NCBI GenBank assembly: GCA_964036665.1
Contig: OZ038530.1
Coordinates: 20,792,001 to 20,856,000 of the forward strand
Direction: 5' to 3'
DNA: 64,000 bases
DNA from: Gordius sp. MW1
Taxonomy: Eukaryota > Nematomorpha > Gordioida > Gordea > Gordiidae
The position numbers were made by a program, and so were the translations under genes. The notes under the pieces are model-generated. The model did not search any database. It was not told the origin of the DNA and saw nothing but the letters and a program-made list of their open reading frames with translations. This document shows, one piece after another, positions 23,359 through 34,700 of this stretch (its first letter is position 1; the number at the start of each line of letters is the position of its first letter).

Positions 23359-23543
23359 TGTTGGGATTGGGAATTTTTATTTACTAGAGAGAGGATTAGA
23401 AGTGATACAAAAATAGAAAAAGTGAGTCTAAACGTGTATATCCAACGTATATAATACATACCAATTAACGATAATTAAAGTGACAACACAACGGTAAACA
23501 ACATATCCCCTGAGGCACTTCGCGCTCCAATTACCTCTCTACA
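23359..23543 (-). repeat. 3' LTR of the Gypsy element
   Basis: Left-hand LTR, which is the 3' LTR in coding orientation. Immediately next to it (23544-23557, minus strand) lies a G-rich polypurine tract ending GGGGAAC, the expected plus-strand primer. Confidence 0.92.
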
Positions 23544-24270
23544 GTTCCCCCCCCCCCCATTCACAGACAAAATCCTTAAGGAATGCTGGCGGTTTTCGAC
23601 TACGCTGCGGGTATCTAGGTTCTTCTCTAGGCGTTCCTGACTGGTTTTGCATTTGTTCCCTTATAGCACTTGTTCCCGTTTCCCTCTCTGATGATATCCT
23701 TTGTGGCCACCCGTTCTCTTGTCCCAGTGTGGTCCAGTCCAAGATTTTTCGTTTCCTTATTTGATCCACGTGTCGGTGGTGTTTTCTTCCCTGTGCCCAT
23801 ACATCGTAGGACCGACTACCATGCTTGGCTTTTATCGTGCCTTCTAACCATTTGCTTGGACCCAGAAACATGCGCACCCAAACCAAGTCTCCTACGTTGA
23901 ACGTCCGCGGGTTCCCGGTCTCTACCCATTGTTGTGGTACGGTTTCCCTCAAAACCTCCCATTCGGTTCGCATCCTTCTTTTCAGCATCATCTCTGCCGG
24001 GCTTTTATTGGTTGCGGGGTGTTTTGTAAACCTGTAGTTTTCCAAAAATCTACTCAGCCCTACTTCCGACTCGTTCCTAACGATGGCTTCTTTAATTAAT
24101 CGTACGTATCTTTCTGCCAACCCGTTCGACGCCGGATGGTAAGGAGCTGTCCATCGTTGATCAATTCCCCTTGACTTGCAAAAGTTCTGTAACTCCTGCC
24201 CTTTGAATTGTGGGCCGTTATCTGATATTAACTAAGGTGGATTTCCAAATATAGCGAACGTTTCGGCCAG
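23539..24270 (-). pseudogene. Gypsy integrase catalytic core end and C-terminal domain
   Basis: Continuation of the integrase in a different frame from the main ORF. It holds the SDNGPQF catalytic block (second Asp) and YHPASNGLAERYV (Glu after the turn), then a GNPRTFNVGDLVWVR chromodomain-like or GPY/F-like C-terminal part and a basic tail (YPQRSRKPP). A TAG stop at 24232-24234 precedes the SDNG block by a few codons, and a homopolymer of A (minus strand, near 24271-24276) marks the frameshift from the main ORF. The integrase is therefore broken at two points. Confidence 0.85.
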
Positions 24271-27180
24271 TTTTTTATAACGGTTGTCGCCGTAGTGTCT
24301 TCTAATTTAAACACCTCTACCCATTTCGAGCTATTGTCCACCATCACGAGGTATGACTTACCCTTGAGAGGACCCATGATATCGACATGTACTTGAACCC
24401 ATGGTTTATGGCTAGGTTGACACTCTATCAATGGTGCCCTCTTCGCCGCCGCAGCCGTGTAATTGCAACTCCGGCACCCTTTCGCTACGCTCAATAAGTC
24501 ATCGTCAAGAGTCGGCCACCATACATACTGCCGCGCCACTTCTTGCATTCGCTTGATACCTACGTGGCCTCTATGTAGACTTTGGAGTACCACTCCTCGT
24601 AACTTCGCCGGAATTAATATTCGTCCCCCTTTGTAATATATTATGCTTTTGGCTTCAGGTAACTTTGGCAGATGTTTTTTGTAGGTGCGTCTTAGCCCAC
24701 ACGTGACCATTGTATTTTGTTTACCCCTAATCCACTCTTTTAATTGCCGCAGCCCCAGATCCTCCAAGGTGTGTTGTTTTACCACGTCCAATGATATAAA
24801 CGGATTCATCGAGTCCTCTGGTATTTCCTCGCTAACCTGATACGCGTGTTCGTTCGGATTTCTAGACAAGAAATCTGCCGCGTTTTCGGTTCCCTTGTTG
24901 TATTCGAACTTGGTCGTATAGCCTGATACCATGAGCGCCCACCTGGTTAGGCGTGGTGACCATTGTCCCTTGCCCCTTTTGCTCTGATCGAATATATATA
25001 TAAGCGGTCTATGATCCGTCATGATAGTAACGCTTCGTCCTTGTACATATTCGTTGAACTTTTTTAGTCCATACACCACCGCAAGGGCCTCTCGTTCGAT
25101 CGTCGAATACCGGCTTTCGCTATCGTTTAATGCTCTTGACGCATAGGCCACCACTCTCCAATTCTCTCCTAGTGCTCGTTGCTGTAAGATGGCCCCTAAC
25201 CCCGTACCCGAGGCGTCTACGACCAGGCCGGTCTCCCACTCTCCATTGAAGTACGCCAGAACGGGGGCTTTCGTAAGCGCGGACTTGATAGCTTCAAAAG
25301 CTCCTTGCTGTTCTTCACCCCAGTGGTACATCACGTTCTTTTTCATGAGTTTCTGAATCGGGTGTCTGATTTTGGCGTAGTCCTTAATGAACTTTGAAAA
25401 GTATGTTGTTAACCCAAGGAAGGACCTTATTTCGTTTTTGTTAGTTAAGTTTTTCCACTGCTTGATTAATTCGGCTTTATTGTCGTTGATTCGAATCCCC
25501 TTGTTACTTATTACGTATCCCAGAAAGGTTACTTCCTTCGCCCACAAGATACTCTTGACAATGTTCGGCACGAACCCCCACTTTTGTAACGTTTCTAGTA
25601 CCTTGAGTAACCTCTCGTTGTGAATATCTTCCGTCTCCCCTGCAATTAAGATATCGTCGATGTAAACCGCAACCCCTTCCATGCCTCCTAATATTTGGTC
25701 CATTGTCTTTTGAAAAATGGCCGCGGCACAATTTAAACCGAACGGCATCCGGTTAACTTTAAATAGGCCATTGTGCGTCGAGATAGTCAATCGTTGGCTC
25801 GTCTCTGGCCCTAATTCGAGCTGTAGGTACGCTTTCGTAAGGTCCAGCTTCGTAAAATAGCACGCATTATCAAGTTTATTTAACAAGTCGTCGATTTTGG
25901 GTAACGGGTACAACAACCCTTGCGCGTATTTATTTATCGTAAACCGGTAGTCTATACATAATCGCAGAGTTCCATCGCTTTTTTTCACGGGTACCACTGG
26001 GCTGGCCCATCTCGAGAAATCGATTGGTTCAATCACCCCGTCCTTGACCCATTTATCCAGCTCTTCTTCTACTTCTTTCTTCCACGCCATCGGCACCCTT
26101 CGTGCGGGGATAAATACGGGATCTATGCCCTCTTTTAACGGTACTTCCACCGTTATTCCCTTGACTGCTTTCGGGAATTCGTTTAGCTGACCGCCCCATT
26201 GTTTCATCACGTGCTGGATCGCGGACCTGGTATCCTTCGGTCTTTCTACGTAATTGACCACGAACCGTTCCGCCGCAGCTCTAGAGTTCCAACGTATTTG
26301 ACGCCAGATTTCGGGCTCAAATTCTTTTATCCAATCGATCCCGCACAGCGGCGGCCCCGCTACGTCTGCTATTAATAACGACAGCTGTTCCCTCGTGTTA
26401 CCCATTCGGACATCGGCTTGTACCTTGGCTACGATCTTTATTTCCTCGTGGCCATACGCGTACACTGTCGGGACGGGCTCCTTGTTGCGTGGGATCTCCT
26501 TCGCCCATCTTCGCGCCGGTATTATCGATACCGTGGCGCCGGTATCGAAGATGCATTGGAATAATTCGTTATTAATAAATATATCTATAGTTAACACATC
26601 TAAAGCATGTTTTAACCTGGGAATTCGGACCGGCCCAAGCCACGCTTCTCGTCCCGCCACTATGCTCCACGCTTCTTCGGACCCGTCTTGCAAAGTGCTT
26701 AGCCCCCCGTTTATCGTCTCGGCCGTTAACGCTAGCTCGCGTAGGCGGTTCCATTTGATGTCATTTTCTGCCAACAGTCTCGCCTGTAAGTTTCTATCGC
26801 GCAATCCTATAATGAATTGGTCGACGATTCTGTTCTGCAATTCTTCGTTTCCGAAGTTGCAGCTGTTAGCTCCTGCCTTGAGTCTATTAGCATACGTGTC
26901 TATCGACTCTCCCTGGTTTTGTCGGACCTTTGAAAATTCATATCTCTTTGCCCTCGCGCATGAACTCCTTTGGAATAATTTTTTTAATCGATTTTTAGCT
27001 TCCTCGTATGTAATTCCTGTCAACTCTTGAGGTCTATAATCCTCTAGTATTAATTGGAATGCCTCCCCATCCAGGCTGGTTAATAATAGAGCTGCTTTTT
27101 GCTCATGTGTATCCGTCTTATTGCTCCTTAGGAACAGCTCGAATTGCGTTATAAAAGCGTCGATGTTAGCCGTTGTTTTT
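24271..27180 (-). pseudogene. Gypsy gag-pol polyprotein (gag, protease, RT, RNase H, integrase N-part)
   Basis: The open frame runs upstream of 27023 to about 27176, where a candidate ATG is followed by an early stop. Gag (LKKLFQR, VDQFIIGLRDRNLQARLL) runs directly into protease with active site FDTGATVSIIP (about residue 160 of the 931-codon open part). RT has LRLCIDYR, MPFGLN and the catalytic YIDD (about 454-457). RNase H has LVVDASGTGLGAILQQ and TDHRPL. The integrase zinc domain has HRGHVGIKRM and CRSCNY, and WVQVHVDIMGPL gives the first catalytic Asp. Noticeably there is no CCHC zinc knuckle between gag and protease. The last residues drift out of frame just before the left-hand integrase piece. 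Confidence 0.9.
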
Positions 27181-27207
27181 TATTTCTGCATTACCGCGTA
27201 GGTTCCA

Positions 27208-27224
27208 CGACTCGCAGCGCCAAC
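27208..27224 (-). other. Candidate primer binding site of the Gypsy element
   Basis: Immediately downstream of the 5' LTR (minus strand) is GTTGGCGCTGCGAGTCG. TGGCGC followed by a G-rich stretch resembles tRNA-Ser-type sites of some insect Gypsy elements. The match is partial, so the primer is unproven. Confidence 0.45.
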
Positions 27225-27409
27225 TGTTGGGATTGGGAATCTTTATTTACTAGAGAGAGGATTAGAAGTGATACAAAAATAGAAAAAGTGAGTCTAAACG
27301 TGTATATCCAACGTATATAATACATGCCAATTAACGATAATTAAATTGACAACACAACGGTAAACAACATATCCCCTGAGGCACTTCGCGCTCCAATTAC
27401 CTCTCTACA
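27225..27409 (-). repeat. 5' LTR of the Gypsy element
   Basis: Right-hand LTR, 5' in coding orientation. Same length as the other LTR and about three substitutions apart. Confidence 0.92.
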
Positions 27410-27414
27410 ATTGT

Positions 27415-28500
27415 CATAGAAACCACAATGGTGCCTGTGAATATTTATCATAATTATTCATTGCACACATTACAAAGTTGTAATATAACAAATTAAAGTA
27501 GCATTGTTACTAAATTAGTAACATAAGAAATTTGAGGTTTTAAGCAATTGCACTTATATAATTTCATACCAGTTACTTTTATAATAAGTAAACGATTCTA
27601 TTATATTTTAAAACCCTACTATATTATGTCCCAAAATATTTACTTGTGTACCATTTTTAAACTAGCTTCGCCATAAAAGATTTATGTTACTAATAATAAG
27701 TATTGTTTTGCAAAATCATAACATTTGCAGATTTAATAAAATAGAATACACCTGCGATCCCTACATTATAATGTGAAAGGTAATGTTAATGGCAAGGCAT
27801 GCATAATTTGATTTGCAGCTTAAGATATTAAAGGTGTGCCATGATGGTGTCAAATATAAATCTTTGTGGACTCATAATTGAATCTATAATCGTCTTTTCA
27901 AATTAGTAAAAATTGCTCTTGAAATCAGTCGTTTGACAGGCACAGAAATCGCTAGTGTGCTCAAATTTTTTAGACATTTAGCCAAATTTATATAAGAATT
28001 TTATTTAATAAGCGATTTAAAATATTATCATATCAGACAGGATGATCCAATCGTTGCAAAATTTGAAGAAGTTTTCGTAATATTTACTACTTTATCAAAT
28101 CTAATATTTGTATTTTCTTAAGAGATTAACAATAACTTCTTTCAGGAGTGCCGCATTTAATTTAAATTTAGACTTTATTAGCGCCATCTATAGGCAATTT
28201 AAATTAGAGACTAATTTGACTATATATATCCCTATCTTAGCATGTGACTCGAAAATAATAATATGCATATAACGTTTTCGGGTTATTATTATCTTCTTAA
28301 AAATATTAACAAACCCGCAATTTATTAATTAATTTCAAATATAATTTATCAAAATAATTATTATCTACCATAATTATGAGGGTTATTCCTTCCCACCATA
28401 AGAATGGGTTGAATCTAATTTGACGTTTATATATATTTATATCGCTTAAAATGTGACTAGAAAATTAACTATGGCATACTCATGAGCTCTAATAAGAGCC
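27415..28500. repeat. Long dispersed repeat R1, copy 1
   Basis: Aligns by eye with 57541-58170 and 31140-31440: shared GCACACATTA, TATGTCCCAAAATATTTA, CATTATAATGTGAAAGGTAATG, AGGTGTGCCAT and CAGAAATCGC blocks in the same order. Its right part (CGCCATCTATAGGCAATTT, CTATCTTAGCATGTGACT) recurs at 60125-60290. Non-coding; the parent element is unknown. The Gypsy element inserted at its left edge. Confidence 0.6.
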
Positions 28501-29677
28501 ACTCCCTCACACAGGGGCCTAGTGGTAAGTGATGACGCACGGCACGCGACAATAAAATTCCCTAAATTTTTACCTGGCATAAAGGAATTCGATAAAAGAG
28601 AGAACCCTATATTTGGCATCCTTGCTAATGTAGCTTGCTTCAGCTATTTGTGCATTTTTGTGCGTTATATATATTATTCCCTAAGTCAAAACTGGTAAGA
28701 AATTTACGTTTTTGTTTTCAATATATAGGTTTTAATTCTAATTTTGTATATATATTTTTCGCTTCACTTTTTGAATAAAATATTTAAAAATATGGGGTAT
28801 TTTCCCCTCCCCAATGGAAATTAAATTTTTATAGGATCGAACCCATGGACATAAAATATATCGAAAATTTTGTTATTTAATTTTTAGATTTTTTATACCT
28901 TTATTGTTTTAAATAAATTACAAATTTTAATTTACTTGTTTAGTTGTAAAAAATATTTTAAAGTATAAATATGTTTATTTAAATTTTTTTTATAAAATTG
29001 AAATCTAATTAATGTGGGGGTTCTACCCCTTCCCCTACCACCCCATTGAGAAATAAATTTCTATGTTCATATCTTATAATTTTCTAACTGCTAATTTTGT
29101 AAAAACGGATAATTATTTTATTTTTGCCATCTATTTTTATACCTCTTGGTTTATATTAATTACTATGCACTTTATGGGCTCGTTTTTGGATTCTGCATTC
29201 TTGAACCTTTCCCCCTTTCTCGCCCATAACATGCATAGCAAATGTGCCACGTTTAAACTGAAACAATACTTCAGAACTAGACCCAAGTTATTAGGAGAAA
29301 AAACGAAGTCCAGCTATCTAAACTTAAAATATACACTGACCCATAAATATTGCTAATATTGTGGAAGGCACAAACTCAAACGACATGTGCAATTAAGATT
29401 GCTACCGATCATTTTCCATGGCCATACATGTTTCGCGAAAACATTAATTGATTTCCAATAGATTTTTATATGGGAGTATTGAAGCTCATTAAGCCATTTC
29501 GGTAGAACTTGTGGCGATTTGACTCAGTTGCCTAGATATGATGAACATTCGGGAACATTTTACAACCCTCAAAAATTAAGGATATCTCTCATCCAAATAT
29601 TCACCGCGCTCACACATATCCACTCATACGGCATTGATGAGTAAATTTCCCTTAATTTTTTGTCCATTGTACCCAAT
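28501..29677. other. AT-rich region, nothing recognised
   Basis: No exon found. A sequence resembling a tRNA A-box (GGCCTAGTGGTAAGTG near 28524) stands alone without a properly spaced B-box. Confidence 0.4.
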
Positions 29678-30412
29678 TCGATTTACAGCGTTTCTTTAAA
29701 TGTTTGAACATATTGACTCCCCTCCCGCACACTAGTAGGAGAGAAAAGGGTGATCAATCAAAGCTTTTGAGAATGAACGCTCTTTCCCTCTCCTTCCTTC
29801 GCGTGCAACTTACTCCCTTTAAAAAAAGCAAAATAACTTAATCGCAAGTTCAAAATATAGAATGACATTTTTATTAATTTTTTTTAATAATATTTTTAAG
29901 GTTTAAATTATATATATTTATTGGATTATTTATTATAAATAAACTTTTAAATTGTTCATTCTAATTTTTTTTACCAATTTTATGTAATATAGGTTTTACA
30001 TCTAAAATGTAATAAATTGTTTATTTAAAAAACTTTAAAAAATATTTCATTCAAATTTCATACCAATTTTGTAATGAATTTTAAGAATTCAAATTTAAAA
30101 AATAACAGTTTTTTTTTCAAAATTGCACGCAATATTTTTAAAATTTCGACCACGTTTTTTTATTTAAAAATTTGGCAAAAAAATCGACAAATATCTGGCC
30201 AAAACCACCAAATTATAAAAAAATGCAAACATTATTGCAAGAGTGGCGAAGGTATATACATGGTCAGGGAGGAAGTAAGTTGCACTCGAAGGAAGTAGAG
30301 GGAAAGAGCGTTAATTTTCAAAGGCTTTAATTGATCACCCTTTTCTCTCCTACTAGTGTGCGGAAGGGGAGTCAAGATGTTCAAACTTTAGAGAAACGTT
30401 GTATCAATCTAA
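29678..30412. mobile_element. Palindromic element with ~150-bp inverted arms
   Basis: Left arm about 29678-29825 and right arm about 30268-30412 are inverted copies: AGCGTTTCTTTAAATGTTTGAA against the reverse of TTCAAACTTTAGAGAAACGT, plus shared CTAGTAGGAGAGAAAAGGGTGATCA and AACGCTCTTTCCCTCT blocks. The centre is AT-rich. Termini and duplication are not resolved, so the superfamily is open. Confidence 0.75.
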
Positions 30413-30869
30413 ATTTCATCTTCTGTCGCTTTTCTTCACAAATTTTACCTACCAAATTTGATAAATGAAATATTGTAGTTCTAACAATATGAGCATGAAT
30501 ACGCATGCAGATTGTATTATTTGAAAATTAATAACCCATTTACGATAATCAATTATTTCTTAAAAAAAAATAGAGCATAAGTGATTGGGCAGGGAATATT
30601 GTAAATTACGCTTGATACATCCACAACAGGTTGGAAATATAAAATTGAGGTTTGATGTATATTAGCAACTTTCAATGAACGTCATAGTCGCGATCAGTAA
30701 TATCGAGCCGTCATGAGCTAAACGGTTTCTTAAGTTGGCCTTGGCTATATATTCTGCATTTCAAGTGACTATTGTAAGATCGCTTGTTTAAACGTTTTAT
30801 TCACGAACTTAACATCATATCGCATTTCTTGATTCTTTTGTTATTGTTTTTCCATCTTGACTAGAGTCC

Positions 30870-31000
30870 GAAAGCATAATCGTCACGTTCCGGGGCTATT
30901 AAGATTACCTCATCTCGTCTCGGTCTACAAAATGTTCGGTGTCGTCTAGTATCGACGAGAAATCTTTACACGTCTCGTCTTTTCTATACTATCTAATTTT
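30870..31000. repeat. TCTCGTCTCG-type repeat, copy 2
   Basis: ACCTCATCTCGTCTCGGTC, TATCGACGAGAAATC and CACGTCTCGTCTTTTC mirror the copy at 21960. Confidence 0.5.
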
Positions 31001-31139
31001 CCCTCCTGAGTCGCTAAAAATGAGTAAAGCATTTAGATAAATATTTGAGACATGCGTTTTGGTCATCTTATAAAACCGTCATCCGTGTGTCCCTAAATAA
31101 TTTATAGCATGTTTATTATATGGATATAGAGACCTAAAA

Positions 31140-31440
31140 GGCACGAGTCGGTACAAATTATTATCAATTATAGCATGAGTAATTCGCTGCACACATTATT
31201 AAAAACACAAATTAAGACAGGTTTGCCACTGGAATAGAATATAATATTTGGAGGTTTATAATAAATTTCAGATATATAATTTTTATAACAAATGCATTTA
31301 CGTTCAAAAAAGAGATATGTAGTGTTGAATCTCATAATGTGTCCCAAAATATTTATTTAATAAATTTCTAAAATTATTTACCAATAAATTTTTCATTCTA
31401 AGAGCTTATGCTAGTATGTTACTGTGCATTTTTGGAAAAG
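31140..31440. repeat. Long dispersed repeat R1, copy 2 (partial)
   Basis: Shares GCACACATTA, TTGGAGGTTT and GTGTCCCAAAATATTTA with copies at 27415 and 57541 in the same order. Confidence 0.5.
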
Positions 31441-31500
31441 TCACATTTATCATCAATATTTAATCGATTAAGTAATTAATGGCTTGTTGTCAGGCGCGTA

Positions 31501-31638
31501 GCCAGGATTTTCTCTGGGGGGGGGGGGAAAATTATAAATTTTTTTTGTAACATTATTTAAAAAAACAAAATAAACATTTGATATTTTTTTTTCGGGGGGG
31601 GGGATCTCCCGTTTCCCCCCCGTCTGGCTACGCCACTA
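31501..31638. mobile_element. MITE, CATGGGCGTAGCCAGG family, copy 2
   Basis: Starts CAGGCGCGTAGCCAGG and ends GTCTGGCTACGCCACTA, with G runs inside the ends. An exact 8-bp duplication CTTGTTGT lies at 31493-31500 and 31639-31646, which supports hAT for the family. Confidence 0.9.
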
Positions 31639-31768
31639 CTTGTTGTGGTTTAGCGTTTATATTAGGCAACCCATATTTTTGCAGTTTACTATTCGTAACC
31701 TAGAATGCAGAATGTATAGCCTAAGCGTCTTATGTCTGTGTATGAAAATAGATTAAATTAAATTAGCT

Positions 31769-34700
31769 ATGGTTGTCGAAAGTAAGATAATTAAGGTATC
31801 TATAATAAATTTTCAGCATATGAAAAAGACGATTATGATAAATCACAATCTAAACTTACAAATGATGATTTTAGGAAATTGTTGATGACTAATAAGCATG
31901 GTGGTGAGACTAAAAAAGAAAGATCAGAAAAAAGGTTACATTTTCTGCTGATTTATTATTATTAAAATATACTTAAATTATAGAAATAAATGCAGAGCCT
32001 CTAGATTAAAAATTTTTTATTCAAAAAAAATTATAATTTGTAATTTCTAAACATATAAGCAAATCTGTTTCTAAAACTATATTAATCTTTATACCATTGA
32101 TCTGCTTTATTACACCTGATCATTTATTAAAATGCTTCTAACCCATATATTTTAAAACATGTAGAAAAGGAGATAGACATGAAAATCAGAAATCCTCATA
32201 CAAGGATAAAAAGTTTAAATATACAGATGCTGGAGGAAAGCATGATCCACCTGCAACTAATAAGACAGACAGTGTTGAAGCTCATAAACGCAAACGTAAA
32301 ATGCATTTTGCCAAAGTGAGACAAGAGGAAGAAGACAGAGAAAAAGAAATGGCAGCTAAGTACAGGGATAGAGCTAAAGAAAGGAGGGAGGGTGACAATC
32401 CCGATTACCACGTAGAAATTTTATTGCAAATGTTTGCATTATAATATATTTAAAAATCTTTTAATTGCTATCCAATCTATGGGCTTGCATTTGGTTATCT
32501 GTCCTGCCCAACTTTATTATGTATCATTTAATATTAGCCCTATTATGTAACCTTTTAGACATATGGTTTTAGACAAGACTTCCATTAATAAGCAATTTTA
32601 AATTATAATACAATTAAAGATACTTTCATTTATGTCATATATTGTAACATATTTTTAAAATCTACATAACTATTGTTTGGTTGCACTTAAAACACAATAT
32701 ATTTATTTGACAATGCTATCACATAACTGGAATCTTATATTTTATATTTATTTCAGAGTGTTGATCTAATAAGTGCTTCATCGGGGTATAAAGCTGTAGC
32801 ACCAGATGCCAAAACAACTGAAGGTGCTGCTGAAAGGCGCAAACAGATGATACAAGAATCCAAATTTTTGGGTGGAGATATGGAGCATACCCATTTAGTC
32901 AAAGGACTCGATTACGCACTCCTGCAAAAAGTTACATTAATATAGATCAGAATCTTCTATTCATCTATTATAATTGTTGTAGAATTTATTGAAATGTTAT
33001 TTTTATATTAAATCATAAAGGTTAGGAGTGAAATTGGTGGTAAAGATAGGGATGAAGTTCTAGAAGAACCATCAATTATAACCTCGGCAAAAACAGCTCC
33101 TATTAAAAAGTAAACTTTTTGTATTTTTTCTAAATTTGAATTTAAAGGACTTTATTTTATTTATAGTTATATTTAAACATGGGCTTAGAATGGAATTAAT
33201 TAAACTAAAGGAGGGGGGGGGGTGTAAAGAGTGTGATGATAATCCTGGTGGACAAAACGCTGATTTTTGGAAATATTAACTAGAACCTCTTAAAATTTAA
33301 TATTTCATATTAAAAATCTTTAACAATTCAATCGCTCAAACAAATGACATTAACTTTTCTTTGTTAATGAGTTTTTACGTACCAAGATCATTTTTATAGT
33401 CTTTGGTGCAACTAAGAAGGCAGAGAGGGGCAGCTGCCGCCCTCCAATCCAAAAAATTTGTTGGAAATTTATTAAAATTGTGGTTAGAATTTCAAAAAAG
33501 GATTAATTTGCCCATTATTGCCCCCTATAATTATAATGCTTGCTACGCCCATGCACTAGTGTTGTAAAAACGGCTGGGTTTTGTTTGGTCGCCCTTTGGT
33601 TTTAGTCAACTAAACATCAACAAACCAAAGATTTTTTGGTCTGTTTTTCTTAGTCGCATAAATAGACCGTAGGAGTTGTTGTGAGAATGTTATTCTTAGG
33701 GCTTGTCTTAATATCGGATTCAGATTCAAATGACGCGAATTTATCTTTATCAAATATCCGATTCAATTTCATGGGTCAAACTCGGTTGTAGTTAATATTT
33801 TGTTTTTTGATAGTTAAAAACGTTTTTTTGTTTATTTCAACTCTTGAGATTAATCGCTGTTATATTATGCGTCTGAAATGTAAAACTGCTGTGAATTCGA
33901 AGTTAAGACACGGCTATGTTATAACCCGTACAACGATTTTTGCTGCGCAGCAAAATCCGATATTAAGACAAGCCCTTACTCTTCCGAAGAAGATACACTT
34001 GGTCTATTTATGCGACTAAGAAAAACAGGCCAAAAAATCTTTGGTTTGTTGATGTTTAGTCGACTAAAACCAAAGGGCGTGCGACCAAACAAAACCCAGC
34101 CGTTTTTGCAACACTACCATGCACATATTATCTACATCTCATCTATATGTAAAATTAGCAAAAAGGTTGGAGGGAGCAAATCTGGCCAATCTGTCACACA
34201 ACCCGATGATTTGGAGTTTGTGCTTGGGAAGAACGTTAAGATAGACAACCCCGCCGCAAAAAATATATGTCGTGCCATATTTTGTCACAAAATTCCCCCC
34301 AAAAATGAGCTTTTTAGCGCGAGGAGAATGGCTTACGTAATTGATTTAGAGGACGAATACGCTGATACGGATATACCCACAACCCTGCTCAGGAGCAAAG
34401 CTGATTGCCCATTGGACGAAGTTCAAAATTTTGCCTTAAATTTATGTTATTAAGCTCATCATAGTAAATTTCAATAAGTTTCTCGATTATTTTGTAATTT
34501 GAAGGGATTTTATACGTTTTGATAGTTTTCAAAATAGCTAAACGCCTTTTTGATTATTGTTTGTTTTTTTAAATGGTTTATTGATATTTTGGTTAGTGGA
34601 AAAAGGGGTGTTAGTAGCCTGGTTTAGAACCGGTCAACGAGGTTTATCAAAAAATATGTCTGATATATGGGCCTTTATTATTGGTGCTAAAGATTGGCCC

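Larger units (their letters stand above)
23359..27409 (-). mobile_element. Ty3/Gypsy LTR retrotransposon, nearly complete
   Basis: Two 185-bp LTRs (23359-23543 and 27225-27409) start TGTTGGGATT and end CTCTCTACA; by eye they differ at three positions. ATTGT flanks both sides (23354-23358, 27410-27414), a 5-bp duplication. Coding runs on the minus strand: gag, protease, RT, RNase H, integrase. No env-like frame lies between integrase and the 3' LTR. The order RT-RNase H-integrase is that of Ty3/Gypsy. The copy is disabled by frameshifts and a stop but looks young from LTR similarity. Confidence 0.95.
30413..31768. other. Repeat-bearing flank upstream of IK
   Basis: Contains a TCTCGTCTCG block (30870-31000), a diverged R1 copy (31140-31440) and a MITE (31501-31638). 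The IK promoter should lie in its last few hundred bases; no specific motif is evident. Confidence 0.45.

Noticed and set aside
26395-27030. Plus-strand open frame of 211 codons
   Set aside because: Antisense of Gypsy gag-protease; no recognised motif.
28520-28560. tRNA-like A-box (GGCCTAGTGGTAAGTG)
   Set aside because: No B-box at the right distance and no cloverleaf; a SINE or tRNA call is not supported.
29063-29356. 97-codon open frame
   Set aside because: AT-driven hydrophobic translation without a family match or splice context.
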